From: CAYGAM01 sp964347915
GTDB taxonomy: Archaea; Thermoproteota; Nitrososphaeria; Nitrososphaerales; Nitrosopumilaceae
Direction of reading: 5' to 3'
NCBI GenBank assembly: GCA_964347915.1
Contig: CAYGAM010000033.1
Coordinates: 1 to 21,342 of the forward strand
DNA length: 21,342 nucleotides
The position numbers and the translations under genes are program-made. Under the pieces are notes generated by a model, which was not told the DNA's origin, made no database searches, and was given only the letters and a program-made list of their open reading frames with translations. Below are positions 6,488 through 13,322 of the stretch, piece after piece. The stretch's first letter is position 1. Each line of letters begins with the position of its first letter.

Positions 6488-7232
6488 TCAACGCCTTGTG
6501 AATTTTTGTGCCGTACTGCAGGGCCTTTTTTCGCTTTGCGTACGAAATTTCCGGCACGCCGATTTCGCGGGCCAGGCTGCGGATTACGTGCTTGCGCATC
6601 ATGTCATCCGAGCCTTTGATCTTGTACTGCATGGGAACATTTTTTGCATATTCTACAAAGCCTGCCGACAGAAACGGCTGCGCCATCCTGACGCCGTATT
6701 CGGATACCACGGACTGTATTCTGTCCATCATCTGCAGCTCGTTTTCGATTTTGTCTTCCATCATGCGCGCAACTTCCTGCGCGCCGCCGTCAAACGCCCT
6801 GCGATAAGCGTCGTATCCGCAGAACAGCTCGTCTATTCCGTTTGCAGTAGCCAGCCTTGGCACTCCGAGAGATTTTGCCGCCTCTGCGGCATAGCAGAAG
6901 GCTATGCAGTTTTCAACCCATGAAATGCCTCCTTTCACTGCATTCTGAACGCGCGCAGCCGTTTCATCAAACGATTCCCTGCCTATCTCCAGCGTATGGC
7001 AGGCAAGATTCATCTGCGCCGCCGCCTTTGGCGCAAATTCAATGTCATGCGACCCTGCAAATCCCACCGTAATCAGGACAGTATCGCATGCCTCTGAGCA
7101 GAGCTTTGCCAAAAGCGCGCTGTCCACGCCGCCGGAAAATGCAACGCATGTCTTTTGCATGCCTGGTCCGGCGACTTCGCCTCTTACTGCCTGCCTCATT
7201 TGGTCAAGCAGTTCCTGGTGCGCCGGAGTCAT
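6471..7232 (-). CDS. Stand-alone asparagine synthase-type ATP-pyrophosphatase domain
   Basis: This 253-residue protein corresponds to the synthetase half of class B asparagine synthetases. The PP-loop SGGVDSALLA is at 33-42, with the second conserved region TANGIDELFCGYDAYRR and the terminal segment QPFLSAGFVEYAKNVP followed by KIKGSDDMMRKHVIR and KRKKALQYGTKIHK. The N-terminal glutaminase (Ntn) domain is absent: only about 30 residues precede the PP-loop, with no Cys2 nucleophile. It should adenylate a carboxylate and transfer an amine, perhaps with free ammonia, which is plentiful in an ammonia oxidiser; asparagine as the product is inference. It is convergent with purB, overlapping it by 17 bp. 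ATG 7232 has a TATATA-like element (TATTAATA on -, 7258-7265) 29.5 nt upstream. Confidence 0.8.
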   Translation of the reverse strand: MTPAHQELLDQMRQAVRGEVAGPGMQKTCVAFSGGVDSALLAKLCSEACDTVLITVGFAGSHDIEFAPKAAAQMNLACHTLEIGRESFDETAARVQNAVKGGISWVENCIAFCYAAEAAKSLGVPRLATANGIDELFCGYDAYRRAFDGGAQEVARMMEDKIENELQMMDRIQSVVSEYGVRMAQPFLSAGFVEYAKNVPMQYKIKGSDDMMRKHVIRSLAREIGVPEISYAKRKKALQYGTKIHKALIKKSA

Positions 7233-7257
7233 CAGATCCGAGCAATGCCGTCCCTTG

Positions 7258-7265
7258 TATTAATA
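7258..7265 (-). promoter_or_regulatory. TATA-like element of the asparagine synthase-type gene
   Basis: TATTAATA is self-complementary and centred 29.5 nt before ATG 7232, implying a leader of zero to three nucleotides. Confidence 0.45.
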
Positions 7266-7673
7266 TGATTGGCGAACTGCCGGCAAAGGACAGCCCATGT
7301 CCTGCTCTCAGTTCGGGCATGGCGCCGCTACAGCAAAACTGGCGCATTTGCTCCAATATGTCTTGGCTTTGCTCCATCGCGCATCCCTTTCGCGCGCATT
7401 GCGATATTTTGAAACTTGCGCCGGAACTTCTTGGTGCTTTAAGCAGCAAGGAAATCTCACCGCGGCACTGTTCATTTCTGATCGTACTGCGAGCAGAGAA
7501 CGGCCGTGATGCGCCGCAATTGCGGGCGCCTTTACAACAGTGCGGGGTCGGTTCGTCGCGGGGTCTTCACAGCTTTTGCTCAGCCTGGAACGGCTATTAT
7601 CTCCTCATTCCCTGGCGCGCATTGCCGATGCTGCCATATTTAGATGTGCGCTGCCGCAAGACTTTCATAACTG
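7266..7673. other. Long intergenic gap, upper part
   Basis: About 400 bp between the divergent asparagine synthase-type gene and the small ORF at 7724. Several frames are open but have biased, non-protein-like composition (Ser/Arg/Cys/His-rich) and no promoter. I see no tRNA, structured RNA or repeat I can support. Confidence 0.5.
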
Positions 7674-7692
7674 CTGGCGCCTTTAACGCCAG
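7674..7692. repeat. Hairpin upstream of a small promoter
   Basis: CTGGCG (7674-7679) and CGCCAG (7687-7692) form a perfect 6-bp stem with a 7-nt AT-rich loop. It ends two bases before the TATA-like AAATTTAT of the small ORF at 7724, so it may be an operator overlapping the BRE position. Confidence 0.45.
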
Positions 7693-7694
7693 AC

Positions 7695-7702
7695 AAATTT
7701 AT
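7695..7702 (+). promoter_or_regulatory. TATA-like element of the 43-codon ORF
   Basis: AAATTTAT is centred 25.5 nt before the ATG at 7724, within the spacing seen at the well-supported genes of this window. Confidence 0.45.
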
Positions 7703-7723
7703 CCGTAAATTGCAGAGCGTAAA

Positions 7724-7855
7724 ATGAGCGGTCAAAGCGTGCAAAGTGCGCCAAAAACGGTAGTAAAAACAGGGGTCCGCTCCAACTGGCAGACTGCCGA
7801 GCCTTTTTGGCGCGCAATTTGGCGGCATTTGCTCTGCCTGGCTGCCAAACAATAA
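7724..7855 (+). CDS. Possible small basic protein, 43 aa
   Basis: The short frame begins ATG AGC GGT and ends TAA 7853-7855. The predicted peptide is basic and Trp-rich (three Trp, with PFWRAIWRHLLCLAAK at the end), which could form an amphipathic helix. Support: a TATA-like element at the right distance and a hairpin just before it. Its stop overlaps the TATA-like element of the downstream helicase gene. Against: the length, no known family, and GC-rich intergenic DNA often leaves short frames open. It may instead be a non-coding transcript or helicase leader. Confidence 0.3.
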   Translation: MSGQSVQSAPKTVVKTGVRSNWQTAEPFWRAIWRHLLCLAAKQ

Positions 7856-7858
7856 ATC
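7851..7858 (+). promoter_or_regulatory. TATA-like element of the helicase gene
   Basis: AATAAATC is centred 26.5 nt before the TTG at 7881. The same octamer occurs upstream of the TTG-started gene at 16885. Confidence 0.55.
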
Positions 7859-7880
7859 ATGAGCAGCGTTACCGTACCCA

Positions 7881-10367
7881 TTGCCGCAGTACAAGTGCCC
7901 CAAGTGCGAATCTGGAATGGATATCAAAAAAACATACGACGGAGCCGCGCTTTTTTCCTGCCGGAAATGCGCACTGGCAGGCGCCGTGCCGTACAGCAGC
8001 AGCGATGACGAGTCGTATCTTGAATTTTTAACGCTCTTTGATCAGGGGCTGATGACCGGCGCCGACCAGAACAAAATGCCTGGGCTTGTCCGAAGCCGGG
8101 ATGAGATTGACGGCATGATCGGAGATTCTCGTCCGGGCAAGGTCATGCTGGATGCACTGTACTCTCAGGACGACTATGTGTCGCATTATGCGCCGATTAG
8201 CAGCCCGCCGCCGGACGCCGGCGCCCTTGTGGACGACTTGGGCCTGGACGGCAGACTTTCAGACGCGCTCAAGCTGCACGGAATAGACCGGTTCTACAAG
8301 TTTCAAGAGGAGGCAATAGGCAAAATCCGCAACGGATGCGATACCGTAATAGAGTCGCCTACTGCATCAGGCAAAACAGAGGCGTTTCTTGTTCCAATAC
8401 TGGATGTTTTGGGACGCAAGCCGTCCCCGGGCGCTGCGGCAGTCTTTGTTTATCCGACAAAGGCGCTTGCGCGAGATCAGCTGCCAAAGATCAAGCAGTA
8501 TGCGGACAGGATGGGAATCGACGCGCGCGTATTTGACGGCGATGTCGGAGATGCTGAGCGAAGGCAAATTCTTGACAGGCCGCCTGAAATCCTCGTTACA
8601 AACTTTGATGTCCTCCACTATCATTTGTGGCACAGGACAAAATTTTCGTCGCTGCTGCATTCGGTTAGGTTTCTGGCAGTGGACGAAGTTCATACGTACT
8701 CTGGAATATTCGGCTCAAACGTCCACTATGTTGTCATGAGACTGAAGCGAATTGCGCCAAAGCTGCAGATCGTTGCCGCATCGGCCACGCTTGACAATGC
8801 GGCCGAATTCTGCAGCCAGCTGTTTGAAACAAAGATTGCACATGTTAAGAGCGCTGCAAGAAAGGGAGAGATCGACCTGGCAATGATTTTCCCAAGCCTA
8901 AGGGGGCAGTGGGATCTGATTACTGACCTTGCAAGGAAGCTGACGCTGGGCGGACACAAGACCATGGTATTCAGCAATTCGCACCGCTCATCGGAAATAC
9001 TGGCGATGCGTCTTAGAAAGAGCAAGGTCAAAATCAAGGTGCACCGGGCCGGCCTTGGAACGGCATACCGCAGAAGCGTGGAAGACGCATTCAAAAGCGG
9101 CCGGCTGAGCGCAATATCATGCACGCCGACGCTTGAGCTGGGAATCGACATAGGAGATGTTGACGGTGTAGTATCGGCAATAATTCCGGTCAACAGGCTG
9201 ATGCAGAGAATAGGGCGCGCCGCAAGAAAGGGGCAGCGCGGATACGCATTCCTTGCCTTGGGGAACGATCCAATATCGCAGTATTACAGCCGCCATCCCA
9301 AAGAATATTTTCGGGACGTTGAAAGATGCCACATCGATCCCAAGAATCCGTTCGTAGAATCGTCCCAGATCCTTGCAATGGCATGCGACATGCCGCTGTC
9401 CGCAAAAGAGGCGGCCAAGCACGCTGATGCGGTGCGGGATCATGTCATAGCGGGCCGCCTTCGCAAGGCTGCCTCCGGCTATGCGCCGGTGTACCCTGCT
9501 GCAAAAAAGGCTCTGGACGGATACAGCATAAGAGGAATAGGACACGCAATAGATATCCTGCTTGGCGGAAAAAAGATAGGGGACAGGCTGCTGCCGATGG
9601 CGCTTGAGGAACTGCATCGCGAGGCAATATACCTGCATGCCGGAACCAAGTACGAGGTGATCTCGTTTGACTATTCTAAGATGCGCGCCCTGCTTCGCCG
9701 CATTCCTGCGCGGTATCCGTACATTACACGGGCGCTCACGTCCGAGATGCCGCATGTTGAGGAAATTTATCAAAAGCGCCGCGTATTTGGAACAGAGGCG
9801 GCATTCTGCAGACTGAGAATAGAAAAGAGCGTTTACGGGTACGTCAAGTACGAGCCCAGGCGCGAGGACAGCGCGCAGCAGGCAATGATCGATCCTCTGC
9901 GGTATGATCTTGTAACCAAGGGAATCGTATTTGCCGCGCCCGAGCCGGCCGGCTGCGCGCCTGCAGCCGATGCCGATCATGCAAAGCCGGGAGGATATCA
10001 TGCAGCCGAGCACATAATGATAGAAGGCAGCAACATGATAATCGGCGGAGCGTCAAGGGACCTGGGAGGCATCTCGCTGGGAGAGACCGGCCTGATATTC
10101 ATTTACGACGGCGCCATGGGCGGAAACGGCGCGAGCCGCGCGCTCTATGACAGAATGGAGCAGGCCGCATCAAGAAGCCTTTCCATAGCAAGGGAATGCC
10201 CGTGCGACAGCGTCGCCGGCTGCCCCAGATGCACGTTTTCGTACAGGTGCGGCAACAACAACGACATTTTGCACAAGGGAGCTGCCAGGGAGATACTGCA
10301 GAGAATGAACGATGGACAAAAGACCGATCTTGATCTGGACATCATGGATGACAGGCCGCTTGTGTAG
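7881..10367 (+). CDS. DEAD/DEAH-box helicase of the MrfA/Hrq1 (YprA) family with DUF1998
   Basis: This 828-residue SF2 helicase starts with a zinc ribbon (CPKC at 6-9, CRKC at 27-30). A helicase core follows: Q-motif region FYKFQEEAI at about 138-146, Walker A SPTASGKT 159-166, YPTKALARDQ, DEVH 268-271, SAT 301-303, TPTLELGIDIGDVDG and motif VI QRIGRAARKG 442-451. The C-terminal third is the DUF1998-type domain, ending in a Cys cluster (CPCDSVAGCPRCTFSYRC, about 770-787) like the zinc site of Bacillus MrfA. Members are 3'-5' DNA helicases; MrfA acts in excision of mitomycin lesions and eukaryotic Hrq1 in crosslink repair. A repair role is inferred. The TTG start is backed by the TATA-like AATAAATC 26.5 nt upstream. 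No nuclease partner gene is adjacent. Confidence 0.9.
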   Translation: MPQYKCPKCESGMDIKKTYDGAALFSCRKCALAGAVPYSSSDDESYLEFLTLFDQGLMTGADQNKMPGLVRSRDEIDGMIGDSRPGKVMLDALYSQDDYVSHYAPISSPPPDAGALVDDLGLDGRLSDALKLHGIDRFYKFQEEAIGKIRNGCDTVIESPTASGKTEAFLVPILDVLGRKPSPGAAAVFVYPTKALARDQLPKIKQYADRMGIDARVFDGDVGDAERRQILDRPPEILVTNFDVLHYHLWHRTKFSSLLHSVRFLAVDEVHTYSGIFGSNVHYVVMRLKRIAPKLQIVAASATLDNAAEFCSQLFETKIAHVKSAARKGEIDLAMIFPSLRGQWDLITDLARKLTLGGHKTMVFSNSHRSSEILAMRLRKSKVKIKVHRAGLGTAYRRSVEDAFKSGRLSAISCTPTLELGIDIGDVDGVVSAIIPVNRLMQRIGRAARKGQRGYAFLALGNDPISQYYSRHPKEYFRDVERCHIDPKNPFVESSQILAMACDMPLSAKEAAKHADAVRDHVIAGRLRKAASGYAPVYPAAKKALDGYSIRGIGHAIDILLGGKKIGDRLLPMALEELHREAIYLHAGTKYEVISFDYSKMRALLRRIPARYPYITRALTSEMPHVEEIYQKRRVFGTEAAFCRLRIEKSVYGYVKYEPRREDSAQQAMIDPLRYDLVTKGIVFAAPEPAGCAPAADADHAKPGGYHAAEHIMIEGSNMIIGGASRDLGGISLGETGLIFIYDGAMGGNGASRALYDRMEQAASRSLSIARECPCDSVAGCPRCTFSYRCGNNNDILHKGAAREILQRMNDGQKTDLDLDIMDDRPLV

Positions 10368-10378
10368 AGGACGCGCGC

Positions 10379-10384
10379 TTTTTT
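10379..10384 (+). terminator. Oligo-T termination tract after the helicase gene
   Basis: Six T follow the GC-rich CGCGCGC, 12 bp after the helicase stop codon. Archaeal RNA polymerase terminates at such T-runs. Confidence 0.45.
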
Positions 10385-10574
10385 GCCTAGCCATGCGAAA
10401 CCATACCTGCAGAATGGTCTAAAAAAACACTTTGCATTGCCTGTGCAGTCAACCAAGCAGGATGAGCTATGACTGGAAATGACTGCAGAAAAGACTGTTT
10501 TGGACCATATCTCAAACTTCATTATGCAGCATCCGATCTGGACTGCATTTCGCCTGACTGGCAGTGCAGCTCAA

Positions 10575-10582
10575 GATATATC
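10575..10582 (+). promoter_or_regulatory. TATA-like element of the PQQ dehydrogenase-like gene
   Basis: GATATATC is centred 26.5 nt before the ATG at 10605. It lies inside the longer open frame that starts at 10479, so it argues for 10605 as the true start. Confidence 0.6.
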
Positions 10583-10604
10583 TGACAGGCGGCAATATGC
10601 GCTG

Positions 10605-11906
10605 ATGAAATATCTTTTGCTTGCGCTTGCGCCGTGCATTCTGGGAAGCGCATCAGGCGAGCTTGAAGACAGCCTCGTACTGGAGACAGTGGCCGAGAAT
10701 CTTCAAGTGCCCTGGGCGATAGACTTTGCGACGGACGGCAGGATATTCTTTACAGAACGCGCAGGAGATCTTCGGGTTATTGAGAACGGCGTACTGCTCG
10801 CCGAGCCTGCCTTGTCTGTTGATGTTGCAGGGGGCGAGGGCGGACTGCTGGGAGTTGCGCTTGACCCGGACTTTGAGGACAATCATTACGTCTATCTGTA
10901 CTATACGCATGCAGGCCCGCTTGGAAGCCTCTTTGGCGTGCAAAACAAGGTGGTGCGGTACGCGGAATCCGGCAATCATCTCTTTGACGAACTGGTCATA
11001 ATAGATGAAATTCCGGGCTCTAGCATTCACGACGGCGGCAGAATAAAGTTTGGACCGGACGGCAAGCTCTACATTGCTACCGGAGATGCGGCAGACAAAA
11101 GCCTCTCGCAGGATCCAAATTCGCTGGCAGGCAAGATTCTAAGAATAAATCCTGATGGCAGCATTCCTGACGACAATCCGTTTGAGGACTCGCCTGTGTT
11201 TACTCTGGGACACCGAAACCCCCAGGGAATAGACTGGCACCCTGTTGATAATTACATGGCGTCTTCCGAGCACGGGCCTTCGGGCGAGCCCGTCAATCCG
11301 CCTTTTGCGCACGACGAGATCAATGTCATTCTGCCGGGCAGAAACTACGGCTGGCCTGCTGTCGTGGGGGACGGAACAGATGAGAGATTTGAGAGCCCGC
11401 TGCTTCATTCCGGCTCTGAAACCTGGGCTCCGTCGGGAATCGCATTCTACGACTCGGATAATATTACAGAATGGGAGAACATGCTGCTTGTAGCAACGCT
11501 TAGGGGCAGCCACTTGAGGGTTGTGGAAATTGGAAACGGCGCAGCAGAGTCCGCCGCCTTCTTTGAAGGAGCATTCGGACGGCTGCGCGACGTTGCCGTG
11601 GGAAACGACGGAAGCCTCTATCTGCTTACCAGCAACCGCGACGGGCGCGGCATTCCTGCGCCAAACGACGACAGAATACTCAAGGTGAGCGCCAAGAGCG
11701 ATGCTGCCGGCGGCGGTGCAGAAGAGCCTGGCACGGACCGCAAGCCTTCGCCAAGAGCGCAGCTGCAGGCAGGAACAGAACCGAATGCGGTGCAGTGCAA
11801 TGACGGACTGAATCTTGTCATCAGGACAGACGGGCTGCCTTCGTGCATCAGCCCGTCAGGCATAAGGCTGCTGCAGCAGTTTGGCTGGAATCTCATTATA
11901 CCATGA
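10605..11906 (+). CDS. Secreted PQQ-dependent sugar dehydrogenase-like protein (GSDH family)
   Basis: This 433-residue six-bladed beta-propeller belongs to the glucose/sorbosone dehydrogenase family. The N-terminus is a signal peptide (MKYLLLALAPCILGSASG; Cys11 could also suit a lipoprotein). Family motifs: VPWAIDF, FTERAGDLRV, GGEGGLLGVALDPDF (about 76-90), VYLYYTH, IHDGGRIKFGPDGKLYIATGD with the likely catalytic His142, LGHRNPQGIDWHP (201-213) and PGRNYGWP. Members oxidise sugars with PQQ outside the membrane; the substrate and cofactor are untested here. A spacer (AAGGGAEEPGTDRKPSPRAQ) leads to a C-terminal module with two Cys (CNDGLNLVIRTDGLPSC) and a final LLQQFGW, as I recall from other exported thaumarchaeal proteins. 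The start was moved 42 codons downstream to give a signal peptide and promoter. Confidence 0.85.
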   Translation: MKYLLLALAPCILGSASGELEDSLVLETVAENLQVPWAIDFATDGRIFFTERAGDLRVIENGVLLAEPALSVDVAGGEGGLLGVALDPDFEDNHYVYLYYTHAGPLGSLFGVQNKVVRYAESGNHLFDELVIIDEIPGSSIHDGGRIKFGPDGKLYIATGDAADKSLSQDPNSLAGKILRINPDGSIPDDNPFEDSPVFTLGHRNPQGIDWHPVDNYMASSEHGPSGEPVNPPFAHDEINVILPGRNYGWPAVVGDGTDERFESPLLHSGSETWAPSGIAFYDSDNITEWENMLLVATLRGSHLRVVEIGNGAAESAAFFEGAFGRLRDVAVGNDGSLYLLTSNRDGRGIPAPNDDRILKVSAKSDAAGGGAEEPGTDRKPSPRAQLQAGTEPNAVQCNDGLNLVIRTDGLPSCISPSGIRLLQQFGWNLIIP

Positions 11907-11962
11907 CGCTTGCCGGCCAATTTGAATGCGCTTTGGCTGAGACAAAAGAACCGCGCGGCAAT

Positions 11963-11986
11963 GCCTGCATTCGGAATGACGCAGGC
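11963..11986. repeat. Inverted repeat downstream of the PQQ dehydrogenase-like gene
   Basis: GCCTGC (11963-11968) pairs with GCAGGC (11981-11986). A second, competing hairpin, CATTC-G-GAATG, lies at 11968-11978. It is about 57 bp past the stop codon, so it may be a transcript-end structure, though no T-tract follows. Confidence 0.4.
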
Positions 11987-12405
11987 GCTTGAGTTTGCAT
12001 GATTTTATGCCTAAAATGAACCGGTTTGCGTACAGGTCAGGAGAGACAAGCTTTTGCCGCGATGAAGGAGCTTTCTGTCAAGCCCAAGCCCGCATCCTGG
12101 CGCCTGATTTGCGCGACGCATATCTTGGCCGAGTTTGTTTCTAAAAATTAAATAGCACTCAGACACAAGCATCTAGTGAATCATGCAGACATACTAGTAA
12201 GCGGGCACAATGGCATCTCACATACGCGGATGCCATGCACGAGCCAAATCTGAACCTGGCCTTGTGCAAGCATGCCTTTGTGGCTGAAGTTTGTTCCATA
12301 ACTGCGGTTCTAGGCACAAGGATCTTGCCGTTTTTTACGCGCTCAGGCGGGGTTCTGGAACAAGCTTTGAGGCTGTTGACGAACAATGATCGCCGCATCT
12401 CGCTT
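11987..12405. other. Intergenic gap with an orphan promoter-like element
   Basis: I see no convincing protein gene. AAATTAAA at 12145-12152 lies 27.5 nt before a GTG at 12176 that opens only 25 codons. A 7-bp inverted repeat follows: TGGCATC 12211-12217 and GATGCCA 12229-12235. The combination could be a small RNA or micro-ORF. The longer frames in this gap (12159-12398 on -, 12235-12426 on +) lack promoters and look non-coding. Confidence 0.35.
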
Positions 12406-12447
12406 CATAAAATAACATCAAAATAGCTCCTTGTGGAACGATCTGGT

Positions 12448-13290
12448 ATGGCAAAGGTGGCTGTCGTTACAGGTTGCTCAAGCGGAATAGGGTATGAGAC
12501 CGCACTGAGCCTTGCGCGGCACGGATACAAGACATATGCCACGATGCGAAACGCATCCAAGAGCAAAGAAATTTTGGATGCTGCCGCTGCTGAAAATCTC
12601 GATCTGACCGTAACCGCGCTTGATGTCAGCAGCAAAGAGTCGATAGATGCGGCAATGGATGAGATTCTTGGCCGGGAAGGCCGAATAGACGTTCTTGTCA
12701 ACAATGCAGGATACGTAATGTTCGGCACGCTGGAAGAAGTAAGCATATCGGAGTTTAGAGAGCAGTTTGAGACAAACTTTTTTGGAATCATAAATTTGCT
12801 TCACCGGGCTGTACCGGCAATGCGAAAGCAGGGCGGCGGACGCATAGTAAACATAAGCTCGGTTGCAGGAAGGATCGGACTTCCGTGCACTTCGGCCTAT
12901 ATCAGCTCAAAGTTTGCTCTAGAGGGACTGAGCGAGAGCCTGCGGTACGAGGTTGACCAGTTTAACATCAAGGTGGTACTGATAGAGCCTGGAGTGATAA
13001 AGTCAAACCTCTTTAATTCAATGAAGGTGGCAGGAGCCGACGGCAGCTCGCCGTACAGCGCCCTGACAAAAGGAGTCCTGTCCGGCATTGGCACGATGGC
13101 GGAACTTGGGACGCCGCCGGCCGATGTTGCATCTGCGGTAATCCGCGCAATACAGGAAAAGGAGCCGCAGCCGCGCTATCTTGTGGGAAAGGATGCCGCA
13201 ATGTTTCTTGACATCAAAAAGGCCAAGACCGATCTTGAATTTGAAAAATACCTCAAGGAAGAGCTCTTTGCGTCCCAGGAACCTCGTTAA
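12448..13290 (+). CDS. Short-chain dehydrogenase/reductase (SDR family)
   Basis: This 280-residue classical SDR has a Rossmann nucleotide site TGCSSGIG at 9-16, DVSS at about 60, NNAGYVMFG around 85-93, the catalytic Ser in NISSVAGRIG, and the YISSK Tyr-Lys pair at about 150-154, followed by PGVIKSNLF. An Arg at position 34 (TMRNASK) after the second strand suggests NADP(H) preference. The substrate cannot be told from the sequence; retinol/steroid-like and generic oxidoreductase SDRs share these traits. I chose ATG 12448 (MAKVAVVTG) over an in-frame GTG at 12433 because it places the first strand at the N-terminus and an AT-rich octamer (12417-12424) lies 27.5 nt upstream. It ends about 30 bp before topoisomerase IB, which has its own TATA-like box. 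Confidence 0.87.
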   Translation: MAKVAVVTGCSSGIGYETALSLARHGYKTYATMRNASKSKEILDAAAAENLDLTVTALDVSSKESIDAAMDEILGREGRIDVLVNNAGYVMFGTLEEVSISEFREQFETNFFGIINLLHRAVPAMRKQGGGRIVNISSVAGRIGLPCTSAYISSKFALEGLSESLRYEVDQFNIKVVLIEPGVIKSNLFNSMKVAGADGSSPYSALTKGVLSGIGTMAELGTPPADVASAVIRAIQEKEPQPRYLVGKDAAMFLDIKKAKTDLEFEKYLKEELFASQEPR

Positions 13291-13293
13291 ATT

Positions 13294-13301
13294 GATATAA
13301 T
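13294..13301 (+). promoter_or_regulatory. TATA-like element of topoisomerase IB
   Basis: GATATAAT, the same octamer as the alcohol dehydrogenase promoter, is centred 25.5 nt before GTG 13323 but only 13.5 nt before TTG 13311. It favours the GTG as the start. Confidence 0.55.
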
Positions 13302-13322
13302 GACCGGCCGTTGCGTATTAAA

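Noticed and set aside
7088..7708. 206-codon open frame on + spanning the start of the asparagine synthase-type gene and the gap
   Set aside because: Its first part is antisense to the PP-loop region and the rest is Cys/Ser/Arg-rich, with no promoter at the proper spacing.
9117..10013. 298-codon open frame on - opposite the helicase
   Set aside because: It is antisense to conserved helicase motifs and contains no recognisable domain.
10400..10418. ACCAT/ATGGT hairpin before the A-run at 10420
   Set aside because: The 5-bp stem with a 9-nt loop is weak. The A-run would act only on - transcription, which has no gene here.
10479..10604. Upstream extension of the PQQ dehydrogenase-like protein
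   Set aside because: The extension contains the TATA-like box and would bury the signal peptide 42 residues inside the protein.
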